64,000 nt of DNA from Oscillospiraceae bacterium (GCA_015064895.1 SVRI01000003.1:62001-126000), one strand, 5' to 3'. Shown: positions 20,218 through 29,916, numbered from the stretch's first letter. Made by a program: numbers and translations. Notes: generated by a model from the letters alone, not told the origin.

Positions 20218-20829
20218 ATGAAGGAACTTAAACCAAAAGAACTGCGCGTATTTGAATATATAAAGCTTAAGATAGAGGAGCAGGGTTATGCCCCTTCGGT
20301 AAGAGAAATATGTGCCGACCTCAACATTAAGTCAACATCCACATCACAGATGTATATTGACCGCCTTATCGATAAGGGCTATCTTGAAAGAGAAAATGGC
20401 AAGAGCAGAACTCTTAAACTCTCACAAGAGGTAGAGTCAACCCGTGCACAGAACTATAAAGTACCGCTTCTGGGTCAGGTTGCTGCAGGTACCCCCATAC
20501 TCACAGCCGAAAACTTTGACGGATATATCAACTTCTCGACAGAAAAGAAGTATTCCGAAAAGGATCTTTTTGCTCTTTCCGTAAAGGGTGAAAGCATGAA
20601 GGAAATCGGTATTATGAACGGTGATATAGTTGTTGTTGAAAAATGCGACTATGCCGATAACGGCAAGATTGTTGTTGCCATGATTGACGATGAAGCAACT
20701 GTCAAACGCTTTTTCAAGGAAAACGGAAAATATAGACTTCAGCCTGAAAACAGCGAAATGAAGCCTATTATTGCCGATGAAGTTGCGGTGCTCGGTCAGG
20801 TGGTTGCAAGCCTGAGGTTCTATAAATAA
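20218..20829 (+). CDS. lexA: SOS transcriptional repressor LexA
   Basis: LexA represses DNA-damage genes and cleaves itself when RecA filaments form. The 203-aa protein has the N-terminal winged helix (KELRVFEYIK through SVREICADLN), the Ala-Gly cleavage site in QVAAGTPI near residue 88, the catalytic serine in VKGESMKEIG near 126 and the catalytic lysine in EATVKRFF near 162. All parts needed for autocleavage are present. AAGGAAGG lies just upstream. The stop overlaps the comF start by one base (TAATG). Confidence 0.97.
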   Translation: MKELKPKELRVFEYIKLKIEEQGYAPSVREICADLNIKSTSTSQMYIDRLIDKGYLERENGKSRTLKLSQEVESTRAQNYKVPLLGQVAAGTPILTAENFDGYINFSTEKKYSEKDLFALSVKGESMKEIGIMNGDIVVVEKCDYADNGKIVVAMIDDEATVKRFFKENGKYRLQPENSEMKPIIADEVAVLGQVVASLRFYK

Positions 20830-21479
20830 TGGGTTTTGCCGACCTTTTCTTTGACAGAAGATGTAAAATATGTAATGAACGTATTTCTAAGGGTGCAATA
20901 TGTCCTGATTGCGATAAAAAGCTTGCCGGTATATTGCAGATACGTAGATATTACATAAATCTCGACGGAAAAGAACTTGAGGTACTGTATCTTTTTGATT
21001 ATGAACATCCGATTGTCAAAAAGCTGTTGTTTGCATTAAAAAGAAATGCCGACAGGGAATTGTTTGTGTATGCGGCAGAGCTGTATGGCAGAATGTTGTG
21101 TGATATAAATGATGCGGGTGTTGTCTTTGCACCAAGACGCGGAGTAAATAAGCGTAACTACGGCTATGATCATATGCAGAGGATATCAAAGCTTTTGTGT
21201 AAAGCAAGCGGCGGAAGATTAAAATATGCACCTTTAATTAAAAGAAGACATTTTACCAAAGAGCAAAAGAACCTCGACTTTGAAAAACGCAAGAAAAATG
21301 TCGAGCATGCCTTTAAGATAACAAAAAACGATATTCCGAAGAATATCGTTCTTGTAGATGATGTTATAACAACGGGAAATACAGCTCTGTCATGTTCAAG
21401 AGCCATTCTTAACCGAAGAAGCGATGCCGAAATAAAGCTTGCGTTTCTTGCATCAGCGGGCAGCTTTACCAAGGTATGA
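20829..21479 (+). CDS. comF: ComF-family phosphoribosyltransferase-like protein
   Basis: ComF proteins are needed for single-stranded DNA handling during natural transformation. The 216-aa protein has an N-terminal zinc-binding pair (CKIC near 15 and CPDC near 28) and the C-terminal PRPP-binding motif VLVDDVITTGNT near residue 172. It is coupled to lexA through a TAATG junction and so is probably co-transcribed with it under SOS control. Its 3' end overlaps the convergent holA gene by 27 bases. Confidence 0.9.
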   Translation: MGFADLFFDRRCKICNERISKGAICPDCDKKLAGILQIRRYYINLDGKELEVLYLFDYEHPIVKKLLFALKRNADRELFVYAAELYGRMLCDINDAGVVFAPRRGVNKRNYGYDHMQRISKLLCKASGGRLKYAPLIKRRHFTKEQKNLDFEKRKKNVEHAFKITKNDIPKNIVLVDDVITTGNTALSCSRAILNRRSDAEIKLAFLASAGSFTKV

Positions 21480-22595
21480 CAATTTGAATATTAATTCCAA
21501 AAGAAGCTCATAGCTGTCAGTGCGTGAGCTTTTTATTTTTTTGTCATATTCAATACATAGCTTTGCACATTGGGAGGAAAAGGTGGTTTTGCCCTTGAAG
21601 TCGCGGTTCCTGTCAAGCAGTATTGCCGACATATTCTTTACACCGAACTCGTTAATGTTCATGGACTTTGAAATAACTGGTACGGGAACACCTTTTTTTA
21701 TAAGATTGTCTGTGACACAAAGGTCATGTACCGCTTTAGAAATGGTGCCGAGAATGAGTATCGGCTTTTCGCGGTTGTCCCTTAAAACATTAAGAGCCTT
21801 TGCCGCTTTTATGAAGTTGCCGGAAAGAGCACCGTTTGATATGTCGAAAACCTGTGCCTGCATTGATTTTATGCAGATGTAGTCAATGTCTGCCTTTTCA
21901 AGTGTGTCTCTGTTTTCAAATTTCAGATAGTCAATCAGCTTGTCAATCTCGTTTTTGAGGTCTGTCATGCTGTTTCCGACAACCTGACAGAGATATACCG
22001 CAACATACCTGTCAACATTGAGCTTTGCCTTGGAAAAGTGCCTGAGTACCCATGTTATAAGTATGCTGCTTGATGGCGGCTCACGTCTGAAGTTGACAAT
22101 GAGTGCAAATTCAGAGAGTTTTTTGTATATTGCTTTTGATAATGCGTCCTCCTCACCGTCATAAAACCAGAAGATAACAATGGTCTTTTCGGGAAGCTTT
22201 TGCAGATAACTAAGAAAGTACTCGGTATCACTGTTTGTAAGCTCGGTAAAATCGGGTGAATACAGCTTTATTACACGATATGCTGATTCGTCATCCGAGC
22301 TTCCTTGGTCCTGCTCGTCAAACATCGAAAACATGTCAAAGCTTTCAACGGCACTCGTGTCGCAGGCGGCTATAAAATCGGGAAGATTGAAATCAGAACC
22401 GTATATTGACGTGACATTCAGCTTGCTTTCGGATTGCTTGATGAGAAGATTTGAGTAATGATTCTTGGTATATTCTTCGTCTCCGTAGAAAATGTATACA
22501 CCGTCGGTTTGACCGTTTTTTATCTTGTCTTTAAGTATCGCAAGATTGTTTGCATGGATGTCCTGCGGTTTTTCTTTTTTTTGCGGTTTTGCCAT
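21453..22595 (-). CDS. holA: DNA polymerase III delta subunit
   Basis: HolA (delta) opens the sliding clamp within the clamp-loader complex. The protein matches the family in length (about 380 aa), in the N-terminal GVYIFYGDEEYTKNHY segment (the clamp-loader YLLYGEE motif with no real Walker A), and in the helical C-terminal collar. The track begins at a GTG at 22604, but AAAGGAG overlaps the end of comEC and best serves the ATG at 22595. It is the last gene of mreC-comEC-holA, an order in which comEC and holA adjacency is common in Firmicutes. Confidence 0.85.
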   Translation of the reverse strand: MAKPQKKEKPQDIHANNLAILKDKIKNGQTDGVYIFYGDEEYTKNHYSNLLIKQSESKLNVTSIYGSDFNLPDFIAACDTSAVESFDMFSMFDEQDQGSSDDESAYRVIKLYSPDFTELTNSDTEYFLSYLQKLPEKTIVIFWFYDGEEDALSKAIYKKLSEFALIVNFRREPPSSSILITWVLRHFSKAKLNVDRYVAVYLCQVVGNSMTDLKNEIDKLIDYLKFENRDTLEKADIDYICIKSMQAQVFDISNGALSGNFIKAAKALNVLRDNREKPILILGTISKAVHDLCVTDNLIKKGVPVPVISKSMNINEFGVKNMSAILLDRNRDFKGKTTFSSQCAKLCIEYDKKIKSSRTDSYELLLELIFKLSYLGKAAR

Positions 22596-22600
22596 AATCA

Positions 22601-24814
22601 TCACTCCTTTATGTAGAAATTCTTTTTATTGAAGGTGTTGTAAATGCCGTCGGCTTGTGTGTTTTTCGGGATTCGGGTGTAGAATACTTTGCAATCGGGC
22701 TTTGTGTCTGATTCACAATCAAACTGATTCTTTGTTTCTCTTGTGAAGAAGGCACAGATGTCATTATTTTCATCAAAATAGTCTTTGCTGTATTCTTTGG
22801 CGAATACGACACCCGATTTTGTTTTTCCGTCGTCTGCGGTTATTTTGTAATAATCGGCAAAGAAAAAGTCAATTTGAGTGTTTCCGAACTTTATGCTTTC
22901 AGGTATGAAGGAACAGCTGATGTCGTATTCCGTGAGAGCTTCGGCAAGCTTTGTGCCGTCGGGTGTGTCAGGTGTAAATACTGCTTTTATACCGTATCTT
23001 TGCCCAAATATTTTGACACTTGAAGCAAGAATGTCTGTGTCGATATCCTTGTCGGGTAAAAGTAAAAGATAGTTGTTGCCGCCTATGGTGTCAAATTCCG
23101 TAAGATGCTTGTTGTCACATATAAGACTGTCGGCATTGACAATGAGATATCCGTGCCTCGGAAGATGAATATTCAACTTCCTGTCACCTTCATTCTGCCT
23201 GAAATAACTGATGGAATATGTGCTGTCGTGGCTAATTGAAGCATAAAGGGAATGAAATGACAGAAAAATACCGAGATTGATTATTGCAATAATGCAAAAA
23301 GTAATGCCGCGTTTTAGACCGAAAGCTACAAACAGCGTAAGAGCGAAGATGCTTAAAACGTAAATGATCAGAGCAATTTCCGACGTGTCTCTGTCAAGAT
23401 ACGTGTATGAATGTTTCAAATCCGAAAATCTGTCGGAAACCCACACCATAAAGCCGCAAAGCTTAGCACAAACAAAGCCTATAGCATGTAGTATGGGTTC
23501 AAGTATTGACACAAAGGACAGCGGAAATAAAAATATAAGAACAACCAGCAGAGTGAGTAAATACTGGCAGGGTATCGTTACAAGAAATGTGGATATAATC
23601 GAAAGGTTTGATATTCCGCCAAATGAGTAGCATACAATCGGAAGTGTAAACACAACCGCACCGAGATTTGAAATTAGGGCATCTGAAATTCCGACCAATG
23701 CTTTGGAAAAGATGTTTGAAGTGCTTTCAAAATGTACAATGTTGGAAAAAGTAATAATTCCAAAGCATGAAGTGACTGACAGTATAAGTGAAATGTCAAG
23801 AATGCTGTAGGGTGAGAACATGCAAATGATCAGCAAAGAAACAAACAGGGAAGAATACGCATCGGCTTTCTTTCCCGACAACATTGCAACAAATGAAAGT
23901 ATGCACATTATACAGGCTCTTACGGTTGACAACGAACAGCCGGTAAAGAATGTGTAGAGACAGCAGATAAGAATTATGAGAAGACACTTTGTTCGCTTGT
24001 GAAGTGATAAAAAAGAAAAAAGCGAGAAAAACATTCCCGTAATAATTGAAAGGTGCATACCCGATACGCAAAGTATATGGGTAAGCCCGCTTTTTCTGAA
24101 ACTTTGCTTGGTGTCCTGTGATACATAGTCCATGTCTCCTGCAAACATGGCATAACAAACGGATGAGTTTTCGTAGTCGTAGTCATCCCGCACATAATTA
24201 TATATCATGTCACGGCTGAACAGACGTATTTTCGAAAGAAATGAAGGTTTGCCGGGTGAGGATGAGATAATTTTCGCAGAGCTTATGTCAACAAATACAT
24301 TTTTACTACGCAGATAAGAAGCTGTATCAAAGTCCGAGGATGACATGTCAGCAGAATTGTTTGCATAGCCCGAAAAAATAATCTTATCTCCCGAAGAGAT
24401 GCCTTTTGCGGCGTAGCTGCCTATTCTTGCAGGAATACTCTCTTCAAGTTTCTCGCCGTTTATGTGTGTAATGTCAGCAAACATTATCGAATAGGATTTG
24501 TAATGCTGACAGTCGAAAACCTCGGCATTACACTGTATCTCGTTGTTGTCGCCTTTAGAAACAAAATTCTTTGCCCGTAATTCGTCGTTTACATACACTC
24601 TGTAGGGATTGATTACGCTGAAAAGTATAAGGAATACGTAAAGACAGGCATGGAAAAAGCTCTTTTTGAAAAAGAAAAAGGAAAATGCAACAATGGAAAC
24701 AGCAAGAGCTGCATAGAAAATAACCTTGAAATGCTGAGGATATATAAGTGTAATTAAGGTGAAGGTAATTGCCGTAAGAGCGGCAATTACCATATGCCTT
24801 GTCAGAGCTTTCAT
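22601..24814 (-). CDS. comEC: ComEC/Rec2-type DNA uptake channel
   Basis: ComEC forms the membrane pore that brings single-stranded DNA into the cell in competence. The 737-aa protein has two N-terminal spans, a soluble OB-like region (about 80-200), and the multi-span competence domain (about 220-500) with FRKSGLTHILCVSGMHLSII and the helix STVRACIMCILSF. The C-terminal region (about 530-737) sits where most ComEC proteins carry a metallo-beta-lactamase-like domain, but I see no HxHxDH motif. The start overlaps the mreC stop by one base. The other competence gene visible in the window is comF. Confidence 0.9.
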   Translation of the reverse strand: MKALTRHMVIAALTAITFTLITLIYPQHFKVIFYAALAVSIVAFSFFFFKKSFFHACLYVFLILFSVINPYRVYVNDELRAKNFVSKGDNNEIQCNAEVFDCQHYKSYSIMFADITHINGEKLEESIPARIGSYAAKGISSGDKIIFSGYANNSADMSSSDFDTASYLRSKNVFVDISSAKIISSSPGKPSFLSKIRLFSRDMIYNYVRDDYDYENSSVCYAMFAGDMDYVSQDTKQSFRKSGLTHILCVSGMHLSIITGMFFSLFSFLSLHKRTKCLLIILICCLYTFFTGCSLSTVRACIMCILSFVAMLSGKKADAYSSLFVSLLIICMFSPYSILDISLILSVTSCFGIITFSNIVHFESTSNIFSKALVGISDALISNLGAVVFTLPIVCYSFGGISNLSIISTFLVTIPCQYLLTLLVVLIFLFPLSFVSILEPILHAIGFVCAKLCGFMVWVSDRFSDLKHSYTYLDRDTSEIALIIYVLSIFALTLFVAFGLKRGITFCIIAIINLGIFLSFHSLYASISHDSTYSISYFRQNEGDRKLNIHLPRHGYLIVNADSLICDNKHLTEFDTIGGNNYLLLLPDKDIDTDILASSVKIFGQRYGIKAVFTPDTPDGTKLAEALTEYDISCSFIPESIKFGNTQIDFFFADYYKITADDGKTKSGVVFAKEYSKDYFDENNDICAFFTRETKNQFDCESDTKPDCKVFYTRIPKNTQADGIYNTFNKKNFYIKE

Positions 24815-25662
24815 TATTCGTAAATGTTTTTAAATGATGAAATAACCATTACCTTGTCGCAGAAAACAGAGGCATGTTCAATTTTGACTATAGCTTTGTT
24901 TGAATGGGTTCCTGCATCGGGTGCAAAACCTTCAACACTGCCTATTTTAAGACCTCTCGGATAGATTTCACCGTATCCGCTTGTAAGTATTTTGTCGCCC
25001 TTTTTGAAGGTTGTTTCCTGCGGCAGGTTTTTAATGACACACTTGTTTTGTGAGAATGTGTCGTAGCTGCCCGAAAGAATTGCAGTTTCACCGGTTCTTT
25101 CGTTGTATATACCTTCGTTCATGTCATATGATAAAATCGACTTGCATCTTGTGGAGGTTACATCAACCGAATGTGTGATGCCGACAAGGGTGCCTTCATC
25201 CGATATTACCGGCATGCCGGGTTTTATACCATGGGATGAACCTTTGTTGATGGTGAAGAATATTGAATACCCTCCGGTATTTCTCGAAATAACATCTCCG
25301 TCAATAAATTCAAAGTCGGAGTGTTCTTTTTTGATGCCGAGAAACTTTGAAAGCGACTCGTTTTCTTTGGTTAATCTGTCGATGGTTTCGTTTTCTTCCT
25401 TTAACTGCTTGTTCTCAAGAGTAAGTCTGTCGTTTTCTTTCTTTAAACTGTCGACACCTTCGAAATAAGTACCTACAGACTCAAAAAAGTTATATATACT
25501 TTTTGTTGCACTCTGAAGAGGCGTCACGGTAACAGAAAGACCGTTTGTAAGAAAATTGCTTACACCGAACGAACGTGAAGCAAAGCAAAACGCCGATATT
25601 AAAACTGCTATAGCAAGCATTATGGGAATGGAATAATCCCTTTTTCTGTGCGGTATTTTCAT
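24814..25662 (-). CDS. mreC: Rod shape-determining protein MreC
   Basis: MreC is a periplasm-facing scaffold of the elongasome that organises cell-wall synthesis. The chain has a basic head, one span (about 11-30), a coiled coil (about 55-105, rich in KKENDRLTLENKQLKEENE-like heptads) and two beta-barrel halves. The track starts at 25686, but the AAAGGAAG site lies inside that extension and points to the ATG at 25662 (MKIPHRKRDY), giving 282 aa. mreB and mreD are not next to it, which is unusual; instead comEC follows with a one-base overlap. Confidence 0.88.
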   Translation of the reverse strand: MKIPHRKRDYSIPIMLAIAVLISAFCFASRSFGVSNFLTNGLSVTVTPLQSATKSIYNFFESVGTYFEGVDSLKKENDRLTLENKQLKEENETIDRLTKENESLSKFLGIKKEHSDFEFIDGDVISRNTGGYSIFFTINKGSSHGIKPGMPVISDEGTLVGITHSVDVTSTRCKSILSYDMNEGIYNERTGETAILSGSYDTFSQNKCVIKNLPQETTFKKGDKILTSGYGEIYPRGLKIGSVEGFAPDAGTHSNKAIVKIEHASVFCDKVMVISSFKNIYE

Positions 25663-25709
25663 ATTTTCACTTCCTTTGGAAGACATTACTAAAAATTAAA
25701 AAATAACAA

Positions 25710-25738
25710 TTTACTTTTGTCTCATTCTATATTATAAT
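25710..25738 (+). promoter_or_regulatory. Probable promoter of the U32 peptidase-dus unit
   Basis: A perfect TATAAT (25733-25738) has a weak -35 candidate TTTACT 17 bases upstream. It lies in the 125-bp divergent gap shared with mreC. Confidence 0.45.
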
Positions 25739-25787
25739 GTATAAAGACAGTATTTGCAATAATAAAAATGTAAAAAGAGGAGAAGAT

Positions 25788-27791
25788 ATGACAAAACCTC
25801 TTATTCTTTCGCCTGCGGGCTCATATGAAGCACTTACGGCGGCAATCAATGCAGGTGCCGACGAAGTCTATTTCGGACTTCCCGAGTTTAATGCAAGATA
25901 CAACGCAAAAAACTTTACCGATGAAGAACTTCAAAATGCACTTAAAATGTGCCGTATTCTCGGAGTAAAATCAAATATTACCCTAAACACGCTGCTGACT
26001 GATAGAGAAATACCGGAGGCACTCGATATGGTGTATAAGGCGGCAAGCCTTGGGGCAGATGCATTTATCGTGCAGGACCTTGGCTTTGCACGTGAAATAA
26101 AAAGGGAAATGCCGTCTGTCATACTTCATGCCAGTACCCAGTGTGCATGTCATAATCTTGAGGGAGCAAAAAAGCTTACTGAGCTTGGCTTTGACAGGGT
26201 GGTGCTTGCCCGTGAAATGCCTAAGGAAGAAATACAGAAGGTCATAGACCACGGAATAGAAACGGAAATTTTTGTCCACGGTGCCCTTTGCGTGTGCCAG
26301 TCGGGTATGTGCCTTATGAGCAGTGTTATAGGTGACCGAAGCGGTAACAGGGGACTTTGCGCCCAACCCTGCCGACTCCCGTATAATATGACTGAAAACA
26401 AAAACAGATATCCTCTCAGCCTTAAGGACTTGTCCTTGGGTACAAGGGTAGAGGAGCTTGTTGGTATGGGTGTGACAAGCCTTAAAATTGAGGGCAGAAT
26501 GAAAAGCCCGGAATATGTCTACGGCACGACAAAAATCTGGCGGGAGCTTGTTGACGGCGGTGTAAATGCCACAAAACAGCAGATGAATGAGCTTGAAGAC
26601 ATATTCTCAAGAGGCGGATATACCGACAAGTATTTTACCGGCGGGTACATGAGGGATAACCGTGACATGTACGGTGTAAGAAGTGAAAACGACAAGGAAA
26701 ATACAAGAAAAATTGAAAAAGACCTTGATTTTTCAAAGACTGTCAGAAAAAGAAAAATAGAGCTTTTTTGCAGTCTCGTACCCGAGGAAAAGGCAAGAGC
26801 TTCGGCTGTTTGCGGCGATATAAAGGTTGAAGTTACATCCGATTTTATTGTGCCTTCGGCAACAGGCAGACCGCTGACAGAGGATGATGTAAAGACGTCT
26901 CTTACAAAGCTGGGCACAACGCTGTTTGAAGCCGATTGCGACAGTGTAAAAGTGGAAGTATCAGGGCAAGTATTCCTCAGTAAATCCATGCTCAATTCCA
27001 TAAGACGCGACCTTTGCGAATCGCTCGAAAAGGCATTGTCGGGGCAGAACGGGGTGGAAAGAAACACATTTGAAAAGACATTTTCAAGAAGAAAACGGGT
27101 AGAGGATATGCAGAAAATTGTGTCCTGCATGAGCGTTGAAGCGGCAAAAAAAGAAAACGCCGATTGTGTCAGCTTTCCTCTTTGTGATGTGGAAAAGGAA
27201 TTTGATTTACAAGGCAAAACATTTGGTGTTACATTGCCGAGAGTTATATATTCATGCGAAATGGATGAATGTATGAGACTTCTTGAAATCGCAAAGCAAA
27301 AGGAAGCAAAGTTTGCCCTTGTTTCAAACATAGGTCATGTGGATGCCGTGAAAATGTCAGGTCTTTCTCTTTACGGGAACATAGGCATGAATGTCTTTAA
27401 TTCAAGTACAATAGATGTGCTTGAAGATATGGGCTTTTGTCTGATTACCGTATCGCCTGAGCTAAACGAGGCACAAATCAGAGACCTTGGTAAAAAAGAT
27501 GAAACAAAGCTTTGTGCTTTTGTCAAGGGAAGACTTCCTCTTATGGTGCTCGAAAGCTGTATTGTCAGAGCGGGCGGCACATGCAAAATGCAAAATGATG
27601 AGCCTTGCACATATCTTTGCGACAGAATGAATATAAATTTCCCCGTTTACGGCGAAAAGAGACTGTCCGTGCAGCCGTATCCCTGCAGAAACATAATATA
27701 TAATTCTACTGTCACGGATATACTTTCAAAGAATGAAAAAATGCAGAAGATGAATGTCGATGCGGCACTCATTTATTCCCTGGAGAAATAA
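25788..27791 (+). CDS. U32-family peptidase-like protein with C-terminal DUF3656-type region
   Basis: U32 proteins were named as collagenase-like peptidases, but characterised relatives such as RlhA and UbiU/UbiV act in RNA or quinone hydroxylation using iron-sulfur clusters. The 667-aa protein has the barrel start LILSPAGSYEALTAAINAGAD, the family motif HGALCVCQSGMCLMSS with RSGNRGLCAQPCR (about 165-205) whose cysteines could bind a cluster, and a long C-terminal extension. AGAGGAG at 25776 selects the ATG at 25788; the track's start at 25737 lies within the promoter. It is joined to the dus gene by a TAATG overlap, which fits an RNA-modification role; that role is inference. Confidence 0.85.
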   Translation: MTKPLILSPAGSYEALTAAINAGADEVYFGLPEFNARYNAKNFTDEELQNALKMCRILGVKSNITLNTLLTDREIPEALDMVYKAASLGADAFIVQDLGFAREIKREMPSVILHASTQCACHNLEGAKKLTELGFDRVVLAREMPKEEIQKVIDHGIETEIFVHGALCVCQSGMCLMSSVIGDRSGNRGLCAQPCRLPYNMTENKNRYPLSLKDLSLGTRVEELVGMGVTSLKIEGRMKSPEYVYGTTKIWRELVDGGVNATKQQMNELEDIFSRGGYTDKYFTGGYMRDNRDMYGVRSENDKENTRKIEKDLDFSKTVRKRKIELFCSLVPEEKARASAVCGDIKVEVTSDFIVPSATGRPLTEDDVKTSLTKLGTTLFEADCDSVKVEVSGQVFLSKSMLNSIRRDLCESLEKALSGQNGVERNTFEKTFSRRKRVEDMQKIVSCMSVEAAKKENADCVSFPLCDVEKEFDLQGKTFGVTLPRVIYSCEMDECMRLLEIAKQKEAKFALVSNIGHVDAVKMSGLSLYGNIGMNVFNSSTIDVLEDMGFCLITVSPELNEAQIRDLGKKDETKLCAFVKGRLPLMVLESCIVRAGGTCKMQNDEPCTYLCDRMNINFPVYGEKRLSVQPYPCRNIIYNSTVTDILSKNEKMQKMNVDAALIYSLEK

Positions 27792-28756
27792 TGAAAATAG
27801 GAAATGTAGAAATCAAAAACGGTGTGTTTTTAGCACCCATGGCAGGCGTCACCGACAGAGCATTCCGCTATATGTGCAAGAAGTACGGTGCAGGCGGAAT
27901 GACTACCGAAATGGTGTCGGCAAAGGCAATCTGCTACAAGGATAAAAAGACGGCAAAGCTTGCATTTATTGCCGACGAAGAACGCCCCTGCGGACTTCAG
28001 CTTTTCGGCAGCGAGCCCGAGATTATGGCAAAGGCGGCTGTGGAAGTATATGATATGTTCCACCCGGAGTTTATTGATGTGAATATGGGCTGTCCCGCAC
28101 CCAAAATCGTAAATAACGATGAAGGCTCAAGCCTTATGAAGAACCCTTCGCTTTGCGGTGAAATAGTCAGGGCAATGAAGACTGCACTTTCGGGCAGATG
28201 CCCTCTTACCGTTAAAATCCGCCGCGGATTTGATGCAGGTCATATTAACGCGGTTGATGTTGCAAAAGTGTGCGAGCAAGCGGGTGCCGATGCAATCTTT
28301 GTTCATGCAAGGACAAGGGAGCAGATGTATATGCCGCCGGTGGAATATTCCACCGTTGCCGAAGTAAAAAGTGCGGTAAAAATCCCCGTTATAGGAAACG
28401 GGGACATAATGTGCGGACTTGATGCAGTAAATCTTATGAAGCAAACGGGCTGTGACGGAGTAATGGTCGGCAGAGCATCTCAGGGCAACCCCTTTGTATT
28501 TGACGAAATCAACCATTTTCTTGAGGGAAAAGAATACATACCGCCGTCAAATAAAGAAAAACTTGAGTGCGTCAAAGAGCATATAGCTCTGCTTATAGAA
28601 GATAAGGGCGAGTTTGTGGGTGTGCGTGAAGCTAGAAAGCATGTGGCTTGGTACATCAAGGGAATGCCGGGTTCAGCATCCATGCGTAACAGAGTAAATC
28701 TTGCCGAAAGCACTGATGAGATGATGTCTCTTATTGACGAAGCATTTATGAATTAA
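27791..28756 (+). CDS. dus: tRNA-dihydrouridine synthase (DusB-like)
   Basis: Dus enzymes are flavoproteins that reduce uridine to dihydrouridine in the tRNA D-loop. The 321-aa protein carries FLAPMAGVTDRAFR at the start, the catalytic-cysteine motif NMGCPAPKIV near residue 100 and the FMN-site HARTREQMY near 170, followed by a GNGDI segment and the C-terminal helical domain. The ATG overlaps the stop of the U32 gene. Its 3' end overlaps the convergent ATPase gene by 11 bases. Confidence 0.94.
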   Translation: MKIGNVEIKNGVFLAPMAGVTDRAFRYMCKKYGAGGMTTEMVSAKAICYKDKKTAKLAFIADEERPCGLQLFGSEPEIMAKAAVEVYDMFHPEFIDVNMGCPAPKIVNNDEGSSLMKNPSLCGEIVRAMKTALSGRCPLTVKIRRGFDAGHINAVDVAKVCEQAGADAIFVHARTREQMYMPPVEYSTVAEVKSAVKIPVIGNGDIMCGLDAVNLMKQTGCDGVMVGRASQGNPFVFDEINHFLEGKEYIPPSNKEKLECVKEHIALLIEDKGEFVGVREARKHVAWYIKGMPGSASMRNRVNLAESTDEMMSLIDEAFMN

Positions 28757-29855
28757 GAATTTTCTTTATATACTTATCGCTTATTTTTTCTACCGTCGTG
28801 TAATTGGTGCACTGACGGTAGATTTTTTCTGTATCTGCGTGTGCATTACCTGCGTTTTTCAGGTATTCAAGTGCTTGGTTTTCCATGTTTAGCGACAGCT
28901 TTTCATAGAATTTTCTCAGTGGCTTTGTGTGTGAAAGAGCCTTTATATCAATGAATCTTTTGAGATTTACGATTTTACATTTTTTCAAATTTCTGTCGCA
29001 TTTGTTGACGGCATTTTCATCATATAATGAAATTGAAATGCCTTCTTTCGGGAAATAAAGAGCATTGATTTCATCTTTTTTATCTGCCTTGAAGCTGACA
29101 TACATTTGTGCACCGGCATTATCTGCACAGTCGTAAACACGTTTTAAAAACAGGTGTGAAAGACGGCAGCCTGCAAACGGTTCTTTTAGGAATACACATT
29201 GCTTTGCCGTATCTTCAAAGGTGAAGAGCCTGATTTTCCCGAGAGAAGAAAAGGCTTCGGTTATTCGTATTTTTTTATTGGCTTTTACGTCTTTTTCATT
29301 TTTTCTGAATACACTTTTAGCCAGCCTTAGTGCAGACTTATCAAGCTTATCAAAGAGTATGTTTGGAAATGTGAGCTTATATATAAGTCCGTCCATGACA
29401 TCCTTACTGTAGAGACAGCCGTAGGCTTCTTTATAGCATTTTTGCTTTTGTCTGCAGAGCTTTGTTATTTCATCTTTATTCTGATAGAGTTTATCTGTGT
29501 CCCAGCCCTCACCGAGGTTGATTATAATCTCACGCACACCTGCATATTTGGGTTCGGCGGCATGGGGATTTGTTCCGTCAATAACGGCAACTTTTTTGTC
29601 TTTGATTATGATACCGTCAAGTGATTCTGGGTCGGATGAGCAGTGGAAATATTCCACATTAAGACCCTTTTCTTCTGCTGCTGTGCCGAGTTTTTTCATG
29701 AATGTGCTTTTACCGCATCCGGGACCGCCTTTCAGGATATAAACCCTGTCGCAGTCGCTTTCGCAAAAGATTTCATCGAAGTAGCTTACAAATCCTTCTT
29801 TTGTATTGGAGGCGGCAAAAAATCTTATGCCGTCTTTTTTATATAAACCGTTCAT
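28746..29855 (-). CDS. P-loop ATPase of the PRK06851 type, function unknown
   Basis: This is a soluble 369-aa nucleotide-binding protein. It has the P-loop GGPGCGKSTFMKKLG near residue 45 and a probable Walker B strand VAVIDGTNPH near 92. The layout matches clostridial proteins annotated as PRK06851; its substrate is not known to me. AAAGGAGAAG upstream supports the ATG start. It is a single gene transcribed toward dus and divergent from the RNase P RNA gene. Confidence 0.7.
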   Translation of the reverse strand: MNGLYKKDGIRFFAASNTKEGFVSYFDEIFCESDCDRVYILKGGPGCGKSTFMKKLGTAAEEKGLNVEYFHCSSDPESLDGIIIKDKKVAVIDGTNPHAAEPKYAGVREIIINLGEGWDTDKLYQNKDEITKLCRQKQKCYKEAYGCLYSKDVMDGLIYKLTFPNILFDKLDKSALRLAKSVFRKNEKDVKANKKIRITEAFSSLGKIRLFTFEDTAKQCVFLKEPFAGCRLSHLFLKRVYDCADNAGAQMYVSFKADKKDEINALYFPKEGISISLYDENAVNKCDRNLKKCKIVNLKRFIDIKALSHTKPLRKFYEKLSLNMENQALEYLKNAGNAHADTEKIYRQCTNYTTVEKISDKYIKKILNS

Positions 29856-29916
29856 GGCAAACTTCTCCTTTCAGATGTCTATACTTTATCCTATGCCGAA
29901 GACAGCACCTGTGTGC

